From: Bacteroidota bacterium
Lineage (GTDB): Bacteria > Bacteroidota > Bacteroidia > Bacteroidales > UBA932
Reading direction: 5' to 3'
DNA length: 32,286 nt
Assembly (NCBI GenBank): GCA_029567375.1
Contig: JAKQLB010000263.1
Location: forward strand, 1 to 32,286
Positions 1 to 9,102 of the stretch are shown here, one piece after another. The position numbers and the translations under genes were made by a program. Under the pieces are notes generated by a model that ran no database searches, had not been told where the DNA came from, and was given only the letters and a program-made list of their open reading frames with translations. How positions within the stretch are numbered: the first letter of the stretch is position 1; each line of letters starts with the position of its first letter.

Positions 1-1920
1 GAGTACCTCATCAACAAGACTCACCTCGCAGAAGAGGCTGCCGCTCTTGCAAACCTCAAGACCAGCACTCTGATACCTACTCCCGGTCCGAATCAAGGTA
101 AGGCCGAGGACTTGATCTTTGCAATCAAAGACTTCAAGCTCAGCCGCACAAATAATGGTACTGATAGTTCATATGGTGACACCATTCAGCTTATCAATGC
201 TATAAAGGATTTCATAAACGCGAAAAAAGCTTATATCGGCAATCCTTGGAAAGGCCGTGACTCTATCACCTTTAAGGATGCTATGAACCAGGACAGAAAA
301 GTATTCCTCGGTGATCTCGAATATGCTCCCTTTAAGCAGCAGAGTACCGGCGTTAATAAGTTCTCTTCAATCTATGGTGGCAAGAATTATACAACCTTTG
401 GTAATGATCTTAACAAGGCAGTTGACGAAACAGTTTGGTTACCTACTCTACCTGCAGCCGAGCAACCTGCACACCTTTATGATGCAATTTTGAAAGTTTT
501 CTGCGTTCTCTTCCCTGAGGCCGCTGAGGCTCCCGGACTCAATTTTGACACTTGGGCTAAAGCAGAGGCGTGGATTGACGGTATTGATCTTGTTTCCGGT
601 CCTCAAGAACTCCTTTGGGATGTGTACGCCGCAGACGGTGTTACTAAGGAGGATGCAAGGAAAGCTCCTACATCTCTCTATGACCCGACAGCAGCCGACC
701 TCAATCTCAAGGGTAAAGGTGCAACTGAATTCCTTAAGGTTTATAACAGATTCTGGGGTCTCGCAGGTACTGCCGAAGCAGTAGGTGATATAGCTAATGC
801 AAAATGGGAGGCTTCTTGCTACACTTGGAATACTTTCTCACAGCCTTACAGACTCGTAAGATTTACCGGTGGTACTATTAATCAGAATCGTGACCTCCAG
901 GTAGTTCTTTCTCTCGTTGACCCCAATAAGGCAACATTACCGAATTCTACTGATTGGAATGACATAGACAATCAGTCGGCTATCTTCGGAGACCCCGCTC
1001 ATCGTACTGAGTTCTACAAGATGCTCAAGGCCGAGCAGGATCTCTTCATCGAGATGGCCATGACTACCTACAGTGCTACTCTTGCAGAGATCAAGGCTTA
1101 TGTAGCGCAAATCGAGGCAGACTTCGATGCCAAGAGGGCTGATATGCAGAACAAGTATAATGCCGCTAAAGAGGCTTATGACTTCAACAAAGCAGCTTGG
1201 GCAACATATCAGGCAAATTTGAAAGCCAAGAAAGAAGCACTCCTCCTCGAGCTTACCGGCAATAAGGAAGGTAAGGTTGTACCTGCAATTGCAAAGCCTG
1301 ATGCCAATACACACAACGTACCTACTTCCATGAAGAAGTACTTCGACCACGAAGGTCTGCCGATATGGAACGGCGAGTACGCTCTCGGTGGAAAACAGCT
1401 TGATTGGGCTAACGAGTTCCTCAAAGATTATCCTGCAAAGCTCAAAGAGTGGATGATTGCTACACGCACTGCAAATCACGTGATTATGCACCTCAACGCC
1501 ATCAAGGCCATTCTCGATCCTGCATACACGGCTGCTACCAAGATCTACACCTATGATTGGCAGAAGTATGTTCTCAACGTAAATCCTGACCATACCTACA
1601 ACGTTAACGTTCAGGCTATAAAGAAAGATTACGATGATGCCGGAGCTGCTACGTTGCTTGAGTATTTCAATAACTACAACGAGTTCCAGAAGGAGTACAG
1701 AGAGGCTTGGACCAAGTATCTCGAAGACTGTACAGTTCAGCTCCGTTATTGGAAGCAGGTTCTTGCAGCTTACGAGGCAGGTTACGATCCTCTCGAGATG
1801 GCTGTTAAGCAGCAGAGGGGTATAGTTGATACACTCGAGGAAGTAGTTGCAGTCTTCAAGACATACCTCGATGCTGCTGAGGCTGAGTACAAAGCAACTA
1901 TCGCTAAACTTTTGAAGTAA
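1..1920 (+). CDS. Large alpha-helical, probably exported protein of unknown function (5' end outside window)
   Basis: The reading frame is open from base 1, so the gene begins upstream of the window; the TTG at 112 is only an internal codon. The visible part is 639 residues. I do not recognise the family. It is rich in Ala, Lys, Glu, Tyr and Trp, with two long stretches of coiled-coil character, one encoded at about 1069-1260 and one at about 1660-1917, separated by a more globular part containing the motif KYFDHEGLPIW. No catalytic motif or membrane segment is seen. Lysine is mostly AAG and leucine mostly CTC/CTT, which suggests high expression. It is followed 48 bases later by an outer-membrane beta-barrel gene, so a surface or periplasmic structural role is a reasonable inference. 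The missing N-terminus prevents checking for a signal peptide. Confidence 0.8.
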   Translation, partial: EYLINKTHLAEEAAALANLKTSTLIPTPGPNQGKAEDLIFAIKDFKLSRTNNGTDSSYGDTIQLINAIKDFINAKKAYIGNPWKGRDSITFKDAMNQDRKVFLGDLEYAPFKQQSTGVNKFSSIYGGKNYTTFGNDLNKAVDETVWLPTLPAAEQPAHLYDAILKVFCVLFPEAAEAPGLNFDTWAKAEAWIDGIDLVSGPQELLWDVYAADGVTKEDARKAPTSLYDPTAADLNLKGKGATEFLKVYNRFWGLAGTAEAVGDIANAKWEASCYTWNTFSQPYRLVRFTGGTINQNRDLQVVLSLVDPNKATLPNSTDWNDIDNQSAIFGDPAHRTEFYKMLKAEQDLFIEMAMTTYSATLAEIKAYVAQIEADFDAKRADMQNKYNAAKEAYDFNKAAWATYQANLKAKKEALLLELTGNKEGKVVPAIAKPDANTHNVPTSMKKYFDHEGLPIWNGEYALGGKQLDWANEFLKDYPAKLKEWMIATRTANHVIMHLNAIKAILDPAYTAATKIYTYDWQKYVLNVNPDHTYNVNVQAIKKDYDDAGAATLLEYFNNYNEFQKEYREAWTKYLEDCTVQLRYWKQVLAAYEAGYDPLEMAVKQQRGIVDTLEEVVAVFKTYLDAAEAEYKATIAKLLK

Positions 1921-1968
1921 TCAAACAATCTGATTGAATCTTAAGTGATTATTTTTAAAACAGAAACA

Positions 1969-3036
1969 ATGTTAAAGAAATTAAGCATATTACTATTGAC
2001 TATCCTTATGGTTGTGCCAGCAATGGCACAACCCGAGGAGGGTTGCGAGTGTATGTTTGCTCCTCAAAAGGGACAATGGCAAATAGATCTTACCGTAGGT
2101 CAGGGACAGTTCTTCAATGACATTGCGGGTCTATATTATCTATTGCCAAATGCGGATGGTAGCTCCATCGGATTGGGTTTGAATGTTTTAGGTCTTGGTA
2201 ATCAAGAGATTCTAGGACTTGGAAACGAGAACATTTCGGCCGATCTAGCCACCTACGTCTTGAACATTGGGTCGTTAAACAGAAACAGTCTTGTTAACAT
2301 AGTAGGTCTCCAGACCAGATATTTCGTCGCAGACAGATGGGATCTCAACCTACTGGCAGCTTACAACGTTAACATGCAGCCTAGAAAGGATTTCATTGAA
2401 GGTGCTTTCACCGACGATGCAAACCTCAACGTTGACCACATTGACCCTTCAAGGGTTAACGTGCGAGTAGGCGTTGGTGATATTTATGCACATAAAGCTA
2501 TTCTGGGAGCTGTTACTCACAGTTTGATGACACAAATCGGATCAAACTTCTATTTCAATACGAAGAATCCGCGCATCAATCCTTACATAGGAGTGATGGG
2601 ACAGTTCAAGTTGGCCCGTATAGAAGCATATTATCCTTATACCGGACAGACCGTAGAGGATGACACCAATTTTGGTGGCACCACTAACAACGGCCCCCAG
2701 GTTCCCGGGATCAATGATCCTCTCGCAGGAGTGGGTCAGCAGAACAACAATCCCTGGAATCAGCCCGCTACAGGCAGCGGGACGCAGTTCGATGATATCG
2801 CGCTGCACCGTCCTGCGCTAAGGGGTGCTCAGGTATTGGGATTTGGCGGTGGACTGACGACAGGCGTTAGTTACTCATTGGCTCAGGGACTTATTCTGAG
2901 TTTTGAGGTGGCTCCCGTTCTCTATCAGTACTCGCTATTACACTTGCAAGTGCAGGGACAAGATGCATACTATGCTATGAATCACAACATCAGAGCGTTT
3001 GCTTTTCCTCAAGTGAAGCTTGGCATTCGCTTCTAA
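1969..3036 (+). CDS. Outer-membrane beta-barrel protein
   Basis: This 355-residue protein starts at the ATG at 1969; an in-frame GTG at 1945 would only place extra residues before the signal peptide. Residues 1-21 (MLKKLSILLLTILMVVPAMA) form a clear signal peptide ending in AMA-Q. The mature part starts with a Cys-containing segment (GCECMF), then alternating hydrophobic/polar strands rich in Gly, Tyr and Asn, and ends in KLGIRF, the terminal aromatic residue typical of outer-membrane barrels. A Gly/Asn/Pro/Gln-rich stretch at about residues 237-275 is probably a long surface loop. It lies 48 bases after the helical protein gene and before a strong terminator, so the two are probably co-transcribed. 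The exact role (anchor, porin or adhesin) cannot be read from the sequence. Confidence 0.8.
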   Translation: MLKKLSILLLTILMVVPAMAQPEEGCECMFAPQKGQWQIDLTVGQGQFFNDIAGLYYLLPNADGSSIGLGLNVLGLGNQEILGLGNENISADLATYVLNIGSLNRNSLVNIVGLQTRYFVADRWDLNLLAAYNVNMQPRKDFIEGAFTDDANLNVDHIDPSRVNVRVGVGDIYAHKAILGAVTHSLMTQIGSNFYFNTKNPRINPYIGVMGQFKLARIEAYYPYTGQTVEDDTNFGGTTNNGPQVPGINDPLAGVGQQNNNPWNQPATGSGTQFDDIALHRPALRGAQVLGFGGGLTTGVSYSLAQGLILSFEVAPVLYQYSLLHLQVQGQDAYYAMNHNIRAFAFPQVKLGIRF

Positions 3037-3070
3037 TCTGATAATTAGCGAGTAGCATTACTAAAGCTTA

Positions 3071-3099
3071 AAAAGGCGACCAAACGGTCGCCTTTTTTT
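3071..3099. terminator. Bidirectional Rho-independent terminator
   Basis: Stem GGCGACC / GGTCGCC (3075-3081 with 3086-3092) with loop AAAC, flanked by AAAA and TTTTTTT so that both strands have a U-tract. It lies between the convergent barrel protein gene and rsmA and can serve both. Confidence 0.93.
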
Positions 3100-3136
3100 G
3101 TTAGTTATAATCGTAGCGATTAATTGTAGCTCTTGT

Positions 3137-4009
3137 TTATTGCTGCAACGCCTGTGTGAGCGTGATGAACTCTTCTACCGAGAGTTGTTCGGGACGCGCC
3201 TCTGCAAAGGGGATTGAGTTGGTTGACGCTTGCTTACCCGTGCTCCTCTTTGAAGATGGGGCCGAAGCGTCCGGTGATAGCTGTGTCTCAGCTACAAAGT
3301 TTGCAATTAAAGGTTTGAGGGAGTTGCGAAGTGTTTTACGGCGCTGGTTGAAAGCAGTTTTTACCACACTTTTGAAAAGTTTCTCGTCACAGCCAAGATC
3401 AGTGCGGTCATTGCGCGTAAGGCGGATAACGGCCGATTTCACTTTAGGTGGTGGTATAAAGGCCCCTTCGCCTACGGTAAATAGGTATTCTATATCATAC
3501 CATGCCTGGAGAAGTACGGAGAGTATGCCGTATGTTTTAGAACCGGGAGGAGCGGCAATCCGTTCCGCCACCTCTTTCTGTATCATACAGACCACTTCAG
3601 GTATTTGCTCTTTATAGTCCAGAACCTTGAAGAATATTTGAGAGGAGATGTTGTAAGGGAAGTTGCCGATAATTGAAAACTTTCCCGGAAAGAGTTTGGA
3701 GAGGTTGCTTTTCAGGAAGTCTGCCTCGTAGAGTACGGGGCTGAGTTGCGGCCACTTTTCGAGTAAGTATCTTACCGATTCGCTGTCAATTTCTATCACT
3801 TTGAGGCGCACGTCACTGCGTGTGAGAAGATGCTGTGTGAGCACACCCATTCCCGGACCTATCTCGAGGGTATCAAAAGCGCCATCGCCGGTACCCTTTA
3901 AGGCTTCGACGATGTTGCGCGCTATAGTCTGATCTGTTAGAAAATGCTGTCCAAGACCCTTTTTAGGCCGTACAGCAGGTTTTCTTGTTTGATCGAGGGT
4001 TCTACTCAT
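3137..4009 (-). CDS. rsmA: 16S rRNA dimethyladenosine transferase RsmA (KsgA)
   Basis: RsmA dimethylates two adjacent adenines near the 3' end of 16S rRNA during small-subunit maturation, using S-adenosylmethionine. The 290-residue protein shows the family opening KKGLGQHFLTD, the SAM-binding LEIGPGMGVLTQHL, the catalytic GNFPYNISSQI and the C-terminal RPEQLSVEEFITLT. It is longer than the usual roughly 260-270 residues because of a Ser/Ala/Lys/Thr-rich insertion before RPEQLS. The ATG at 4009 lies inside the end of the upstream serine hydrolase gene (8-base overlap), which suggests translational coupling. The 3' end faces the terminator at 3071-3099. Confidence 0.96.
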   Translation of the reverse strand: MSRTLDQTRKPAVRPKKGLGQHFLTDQTIARNIVEALKGTGDGAFDTLEIGPGMGVLTQHLLTRSDVRLKVIEIDSESVRYLLEKWPQLSPVLYEADFLKSNLSKLFPGKFSIIGNFPYNISSQIFFKVLDYKEQIPEVVCMIQKEVAERIAAPPGSKTYGILSVLLQAWYDIEYLFTVGEGAFIPPPKVKSAVIRLTRNDRTDLGCDEKLFKSVVKTAFNQRRKTLRNSLKPLIANFVAETQLSPDASAPSSKRSTGKQASTNSIPFAEARPEQLSVEEFITLTQALQQ

Positions 4010-5141
4010 TTGCGATGAAATGGTCGTACATAATCTTAATCATGCCCTTTAAGAGGCCCTCTTCTGAGGTCTTGGCTCCGCTACTGATCACGATGAAGCC
4101 ATATTTCTCTTCAGGATGGAAGAACATTGCGCTCCTAAGTCCGTATGCACCGCCTGTATGACCTACAAGTTCCACTTCGGGGATATAGTCCGTATTACGC
4201 CACAGGGCGAGTCCGTAATGTTCGTCATCCGAGCGGGGAGTCTGCATATTTTTAGAGCTTTCCTCAGAGATGATGCGCTCCTGCACTCCGGGATAGAGGC
4301 CATAATTCATATGCATCATCATATATTTTGCAAGGTCGGTGGTGGAGATCTTCATTCCTCCGGTGGGGGAGAAAATAGGGGTGCTGTATCCGGTAACGTA
4401 GTTGGCAATTTCTTCGGCTCTCGACTTGTATGCGTTGGGCTGAGCTTCCAGGCTGTCATTCTCCGAATTATAGGAGTAGAGAGTGGCAAAGCGGGTAGAA
4501 TCGAGTTCATCGATGTTGTAGCCGCCGTAGAGTCCGAGGGGATTTAGTATATGGTTTACTACATATTGATCAAAGCGCTCTCCTGAAAGCTTTTCGAGGA
4601 TGGTGCCTGCCATGTTGAAATTGAGGTTGCAATATTGGTAACCTTTGCCCGGTTCGTATTCATTGTAACAGGCTGCGCAGTCGGGGTTGGTTGCGGGATT
4701 GATGACATCGAGTGTGAAATAACCTTGGGAGTCATTTAAGCTGGAGGTATGCGAGAGCAACATCTCGAGAGTAATGATTGTCTCGGGAAATTTGGGATTG
4801 CGTACCTGAAATCCCATCAGATCGCTGACATCGGTCTCAAGAGTGACTTTGCCCTGTTCAACCATCTGCATGAGGGATGTGGAGGTAAAGGATTTGGAGA
4901 TGGATGCAATCCTGAAAATAGTCTGTGCATCTACCTTTTCTCCGGTTTCAATATTTTTAACTCCGAAATAGTTGTCGTAGATGATCTTGTTATCTTTGAC
5001 AACGGCTACTCCGAGGCCTATGTTGCCGATCTCTTCCCTGAAAGCGTTGAGATCTTTTTCAAACTCGGGATAGGATTTTGGGGCGCAGGCCGTAATCAGG
5101 AGCGCAACCAGCGCAAATAGGGTGATTTTCTTCATAATCAT
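4002..5141 (-). CDS. Beta-lactamase/PBP-type serine hydrolase, lipoprotein
   Basis: A serine hydrolase of the beta-lactamase class C / AmpC-AmpH / esterase superfamily. Visible motifs are SISK (Ser-x-x-Lys nucleophile), YCN (Tyr-x-Asn) and HTGG (equivalent of the KTG box). The N-terminus MKKITLFALVALLITAC is a lipoprotein signal with a lipobox-like ITAC, so the protein is probably anchored in the periplasm or outer membrane. Two in-frame ATGs, at 5141 and 5135, are both plausible starts. The open frame extends to 5180, but that would start upstream of the predicted promoter. The substrate (peptidoglycan peptide, ester or beta-lactam) cannot be told, and resistance should not be inferred. It overlaps rsmA by 8 bases and is divergent from mutS. 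Confidence 0.85.
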   Translation of the reverse strand: MIMKKITLFALVALLITACAPKSYPEFEKDLNAFREEIGNIGLGVAVVKDNKIIYDNYFGVKNIETGEKVDAQTIFRIASISKSFTSTSLMQMVEQGKVTLETDVSDLMGFQVRNPKFPETIITLEMLLSHTSSLNDSQGYFTLDVINPATNPDCAACYNEYEPGKGYQYCNLNFNMAGTILEKLSGERFDQYVVNHILNPLGLYGGYNIDELDSTRFATLYSYNSENDSLEAQPNAYKSRAEEIANYVTGYSTPIFSPTGGMKISTTDLAKYMMMHMNYGLYPGVQERIISEESSKNMQTPRSDDEHYGLALWRNTDYIPEVELVGHTGGAYGLRSAMFFHPEEKYGFIVISSGAKTSEEGLLKGMIKIMYDHFIANE

Positions 5142-5163
5142 AGGTTTTGATAAATACTTTTTA

Positions 5164-5171
5164 CAAAGATA
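5164..5171 (-). promoter_or_regulatory. Predicted -7 element for serine hydrolase-rsmA
   Basis: Reads TATCTTTG on the minus strand, an exact match to the Bacteroidetes -7 consensus TAnnTTTG, 23-29 bases before the two candidate ATGs. No good -33 TTTG is seen. Confidence 0.55.
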
Positions 5172-5194
5172 GGATTTCAAGTTAAAATAATTGG

Positions 5195-5202
5195 TATTTT
5201 TG
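5195..5202 (+). promoter_or_regulatory. Predicted -7 element for mutS
   Basis: Reads TATTTTTG, matching TAnnTTTG, with a poor -33 candidate TTTC at 5175-5178. It ends only 6 bases before the mutS ATG, so transcription would start at or next to the start codon. Confidence 0.5.
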
Positions 5203-5208
5203 TGGACT

Positions 5209-7833
5209 ATGAAAGAGAAGAAACCGGCTACCCCGCTGCTTAAGCAGTTTTATGGAATCAAGGCACAGTATCCTGATTCTCTGCTGCTCTATAGGGTAGG
5301 TGATTTCTATGAGACTTTCGGTGAGGATGCCATTATAGCGAGCAAGGTGCTGGGTATCGTTTTGACGAGACGTGCCAGCGGTAAGGGAAGTTATATCGAA
5401 TTGGCCGGAGTACCCCATCATGCTCTGGAGAGTTATCTTCCCAAACTGGTTCAGGCGGGTTATAAGGTGGCTGTTTGTGATCAGTTGGAGGATCCTAAAT
5501 TCACCAAAAAGCTGGTCAAACGCGGAGTTACAGAGCTTGTCACTCCCGGGGTTGCCTACAATGATACCATTCTCAAGCAGAATGAGCACAATTATCTGGC
5601 AGCGGTCGCTTTTGAGGGGAAAAATGCGGGAGTCGCCCTGCTCGATATATCCACAGGTACATTCAAGGCAGCCCAGGGGTCGCTGGAGTATATTGAAAAT
5701 CTACTTTCGGGCAGCGCACCTAAAGAGATCCTGGTGGAAAAAAGTTATTGCGAAGGTTTCCGCAAAAGATTCGGAAATATAGCCTATATATCACCGCTCG
5801 ACGAATGGGCTTTTGTCTTTGAATCTTGCCATAAAAAACTATGCAATCATTTTGCCATAAATTCACTCAAAGGATTCGGCATAGAGAGTATGCCGCTTGG
5901 CATAAAAGCGGCGGGTGCGATACTATTCTATATGGAGATTACCCACCACCATGCGCTGGGGCACGTTAGTTCAATTTCACGTATCGACGAGGGAGATTTT
6001 GTCTGGATAGACAAATTTACATTCCGCAATCTGGAGGTATTCACCCCTCTTGCCGGAGCGGAAGGAGTTTCTCTATTGGAGACTATAGACAGGTGTAGCT
6101 CCCCTATGGGTGCACGCAGACTAAGGGAGTGGCTGGCAATGCCTATCAAAGATATATCGGAACTCACTTTGCGTTATGATACCATTTCCGCCTTCCAGGC
6201 TGACGAAACAATGCTGGAGAAGGTAAGGAGCCATATCGGCGATATAGGTGACCTGGAGAGGATCATCTCCAAAGCAGCTGCGGGTAAACTTTTGCCGCGT
6301 GAGGCTCTGCAACTCTCACGGGGCCTCGATGCCATAGCAGAGATAAGAAAGTTGCTTCTGAAGAGCGCCGATCCGGTATTCAACTCCTGCATAGATCAGC
6401 TGGATGCTTGCGGGGAACTGTCCAAAGAGATTTCTACCCGAATTCTGCCCGATACGGCCGCTCAAATAGGTAAAGGAGATGTAATTGCGCACGGAGTGTC
6501 GGAAGAGCTCGATTCATTGCATGATGCACTTTCCCACAGCAAGGAGATATTGCTGGATATTCAGCAACGGGAAAAGGAGCGTACCGGTATTCCTTCGCTC
6601 CGCATCAGTTACAACAATGTTTTCGGCTATTTCCTCGAGGTGCGCAATACCCATAAGGATCGCGTACCGGCTGATTGGATTCGCAAACAAACGCTGGTTA
6701 GCGCTGAGCGTTACATCACTCCGGAACTCAAACAATACGAAGAGAAAATTCTCGGGGCAGAGGAGAAGATACTCGCCCTCGAGACAGAGATATATGGTGC
6801 TCTGCTGACCTCTATTCAGGCTTCAGTTGCCGTAATACAGCGTAATGCTTCGGTAGTGGCACGGTTGGACGTGCTCGCCGGTTTTGCACGACTGGCGCTG
6901 GATAACCGGTACTGCCGTCCGGAGGTGAATGATTCACTGGAGATCGAAATCAGCGGAGGCCGCCATCCCGTGATAGAGACCCGCATGGCTCCCGGAGAAG
7001 AATATGTGCCCAATGATCTTTATCTGAATAATGACTCGCAGCAGATAATCATTCTCACCGGACCCAACATGTCCGGAAAATCGGCTTTCCTGCGGCAAAC
7101 GGCGTTGATAGTGATGATGGCCCAGATAGGCTCTTTCGTCCCCGCAAATCGCGCGAAAATAGGCATTGTGGACAAAATATTCACCAGAGTCGGGGCCTCC
7201 GACAATATTGCGCGTGGAGAGTCCACTTTTATGGTGGAAATGCTCGAAACTGCCACCATTTTAAATAATCTTTCCAAAAGGTCGCTGGTATTGCTCGACG
7301 AGATCGGACGAGGCACGAGTACTTATGACGGGATGTCGATTGCCTGGGCGATAGTCGAGCATCTGCACGACAGTAGCCAGCGGGCCAAAACACTATTTGC
7401 TACCCATTATCACGAACTGAACGATCTGGAGCAACTTCACGAACGTGTCTTCAACTACCATATTTCCGTCAGGGAAAGTGACGGTAAGATCATCTTTTTG
7501 CGTAAGCTCTGCAGGGGCGGTGTCGCCCACAGCTTCGGTATTCACGTCGCCCGCCTTGCCGGAATGCCTGATGAAGTGGTAAAACGTGCCGAAGCACGTC
7601 TCGCCGAGCTCGAGGCTGAAGGTGGCAATGGAGGCTCCGCTACATTTTCACCCAAACCCCCAAAATCCGCCCGCTCCACCCCCGAAAAAGGAATACAGCT
7701 CACCCTCTACCAATTGGATGACCCGCTGTTGCTCGAGATCAAGGAGGAGCTCCAAAATATTGATATCAACCAAATGTCTCCCTTGGACGCATTCGACACC
7801 ATACGGAGGCTCAAAAAGAAGATAGGACTGTAA
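5209..7833 (+). CDS. mutS: DNA mismatch repair protein MutS
   Basis: MutS recognises mismatches and small loops and recruits MutL. The 874-residue length is normal for MutS1. The mismatch-reading Phe-x-Glu motif is present (F33-Y-E35 in GDFYETF), followed by the connector, lever/clamp domains and the ABC-type ATPase: Walker A GPNMSGKS at 618-625, Walker B LVLLDEIGRG with D697-E698, then ATHYHELNDL. The C-terminal tail with an SPLDAFDTIRRLKKK helix is typical. I chose the ATG at 5209; the TTG at 5191 precedes the predicted promoter. No mutL is in the window. The ABC permease gene follows 25 bases later and could be read through. Confidence 0.97.
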   Translation: MKEKKPATPLLKQFYGIKAQYPDSLLLYRVGDFYETFGEDAIIASKVLGIVLTRRASGKGSYIELAGVPHHALESYLPKLVQAGYKVAVCDQLEDPKFTKKLVKRGVTELVTPGVAYNDTILKQNEHNYLAAVAFEGKNAGVALLDISTGTFKAAQGSLEYIENLLSGSAPKEILVEKSYCEGFRKRFGNIAYISPLDEWAFVFESCHKKLCNHFAINSLKGFGIESMPLGIKAAGAILFYMEITHHHALGHVSSISRIDEGDFVWIDKFTFRNLEVFTPLAGAEGVSLLETIDRCSSPMGARRLREWLAMPIKDISELTLRYDTISAFQADETMLEKVRSHIGDIGDLERIISKAAAGKLLPREALQLSRGLDAIAEIRKLLLKSADPVFNSCIDQLDACGELSKEISTRILPDTAAQIGKGDVIAHGVSEELDSLHDALSHSKEILLDIQQREKERTGIPSLRISYNNVFGYFLEVRNTHKDRVPADWIRKQTLVSAERYITPELKQYEEKILGAEEKILALETEIYGALLTSIQASVAVIQRNASVVARLDVLAGFARLALDNRYCRPEVNDSLEIEISGGRHPVIETRMAPGEEYVPNDLYLNNDSQQIIILTGPNMSGKSAFLRQTALIVMMAQIGSFVPANRAKIGIVDKIFTRVGASDNIARGESTFMVEMLETATILNNLSKRSLVLLDEIGRGTSTYDGMSIAWAIVEHLHDSSQRAKTLFATHYHELNDLEQLHERVFNYHISVRESDGKIIFLRKLCRGGVAHSFGIHVARLAGMPDEVVKRAEARLAELEAEGGNGGSATFSPKPPKSARSTPEKGIQLTLYQLDDPLLLEIKEELQNIDINQMSPLDAFDTIRRLKKKIGL

Positions 7834-7858
7834 AAAGAGCATTTAAGAAGGATTTGTG

Positions 7859-9094
7859 ATGAGAGATTTATTGGCGGACAAACTCAGGACTACCCTTTCA
7901 CTGGCGGGTGTCAGCATAGGGATTTTTTCGATAGTGGCGGTTTTTACCGTCGTGGATTCACTCAAAGAGAGCGTAAATGAAGGCTTCCGGAAATTCGGAA
8001 GCGACGTAGTTATAGTGGAGCGTGTGCCTCTGGAGCCCGATTTCGACCGCGATGGGCGACAAAAATTGTGGCAATATGAGAGCCGCCCGCAGATCGGATG
8101 GCCGGAGTATCTTTTTCTTCAGGAAAATAGCGCTGCTGCCGGCAATATGGCATTTTCGGCCTCATTTGAGATGGAATGTGCAGCCGGTCGTGAAAGTTAT
8201 GATGAAGGTGCGTTTGTTGCCGTGGACGGCGACTGGAGGATGCTGGTTCAGGAGAAAATTCTCCATGGGCGCGGTTTTACTTCCGGAGAGCTTGCAAGCG
8301 GTGCGGCCGTCACCATCATTGGCTCAGAGGTGGCACAAAAGCTTTTTGCCGATATAGCCGATCCGGTCGGCAGAATGATAACTGTCAGGGGTGTTCCGTT
8401 GCGGGTAATCGGCATATTTGACTCTGCGGGAGATAATCTGGTCGGCATGATGGATGTGGATTGTGTCAGGTTGATACCGGTAAGATTTGCATTCCGCATT
8501 GCCGATATCACTTCCCCTGCCGTTAAAACCCGCATAATAGCCTCTCCGCATCAGGCAGGGGAGAGAAGTTCTGACGGGATTTCCAAAGAGGAATTCAAAA
8601 GCGAACTGCGTATGCTGATGCGTCAATATCGTCGGTTGCGACCGGTCCAGGAAGATGATTTTGCTCTTAACGAACTCTCTTTTGTTGCAGAACAATTTAG
8701 GTCGGTATTCGGTATGGTAAATACGGTTGGTTGGGTGGTCGGTATCTTCTCTTTGCTTGTGGGCGGATTCGGAATAGTCAATATAATGTATGTGTCCGTT
8801 GAGGAGCGCACGCGTATTATTGGAATTAAAAAGGCTCTGGGTGCTCGTAAAAGAGTGATTACGATGCAATTTTTGGCCGAAGCCGCTACATTGTCAACTC
8901 TCGGCGGACTTGCCGGCATCGTACTGGTCTGGTTTGCCACACTTCTGATTCCCGATACTCTTTTTCCGATCTATCTGTCGCCGTCGAATGTTCTAAAAGG
9001 AATAGCCATAGCGCTTGTGATAGGTGTCGTTTCCGGTGTGGCCCCCGCCCGGTATGCCGCATCGCTTCACCCCGTCGAGGCGATAAATAGTTGA
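7859..9094 (+). CDS. MacB/FtsX-type ABC transporter permease
   Basis: A 411-residue permease with one N-terminal membrane segment (about residues 12-33), a large MacB-like periplasmic domain and three C-terminal segments containing the family signature EERTRIIGIKKALGARKR. This fits the four-helix MacB/LolC type, which uses ATP to drive export or lipoprotein and peptide movement across the envelope. The start is GTG 7856 or ATG 7859; an AAGGA at 7848-7852 is well placed for the ATG. No ATPase gene is adjacent. The nearest is the LolD-type gene at 15125-15778 on the other strand, so the partner is unknown. It converges on lepA with 8 bases between stops. Confidence 0.88.
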   Translation: MRDLLADKLRTTLSLAGVSIGIFSIVAVFTVVDSLKESVNEGFRKFGSDVVIVERVPLEPDFDRDGRQKLWQYESRPQIGWPEYLFLQENSAAAGNMAFSASFEMECAAGRESYDEGAFVAVDGDWRMLVQEKILHGRGFTSGELASGAAVTIIGSEVAQKLFADIADPVGRMITVRGVPLRVIGIFDSAGDNLVGMMDVDCVRLIPVRFAFRIADITSPAVKTRIIASPHQAGERSSDGISKEEFKSELRMLMRQYRRLRPVQEDDFALNELSFVAEQFRSVFGMVNTVGWVVGIFSLLVGGFGIVNIMYVSVEERTRIIGIKKALGARKRVITMQFLAEAATLSTLGGLAGIVLVWFATLLIPDTLFPIYLSPSNVLKGIAIALVIGVVSGVAPARYAASLHPVEAINS

Positions 9095-9102
9095 GAACCT
9101 TG

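Noticed and set aside
937-1593. 218-codon minus-strand open frame inside the large helical protein gene
   Set aside because: It lies fully antisense to a frame with strong coding character and shows no family motif; taken as a shadow of the plus-strand gene.
3046-3059. Two TAGCNNN heptamers after the barrel gene as another array
   Set aside because: Only two units, TAGC rather than TAGT; too weak to separate from chance.
4002-5141. Serine hydrolase as a true beta-lactamase resistance gene
   Set aside because: SxxK, YxN and HTGG motifs are shared with esterases and peptidases; nothing specific to beta-lactam hydrolysis is visible.
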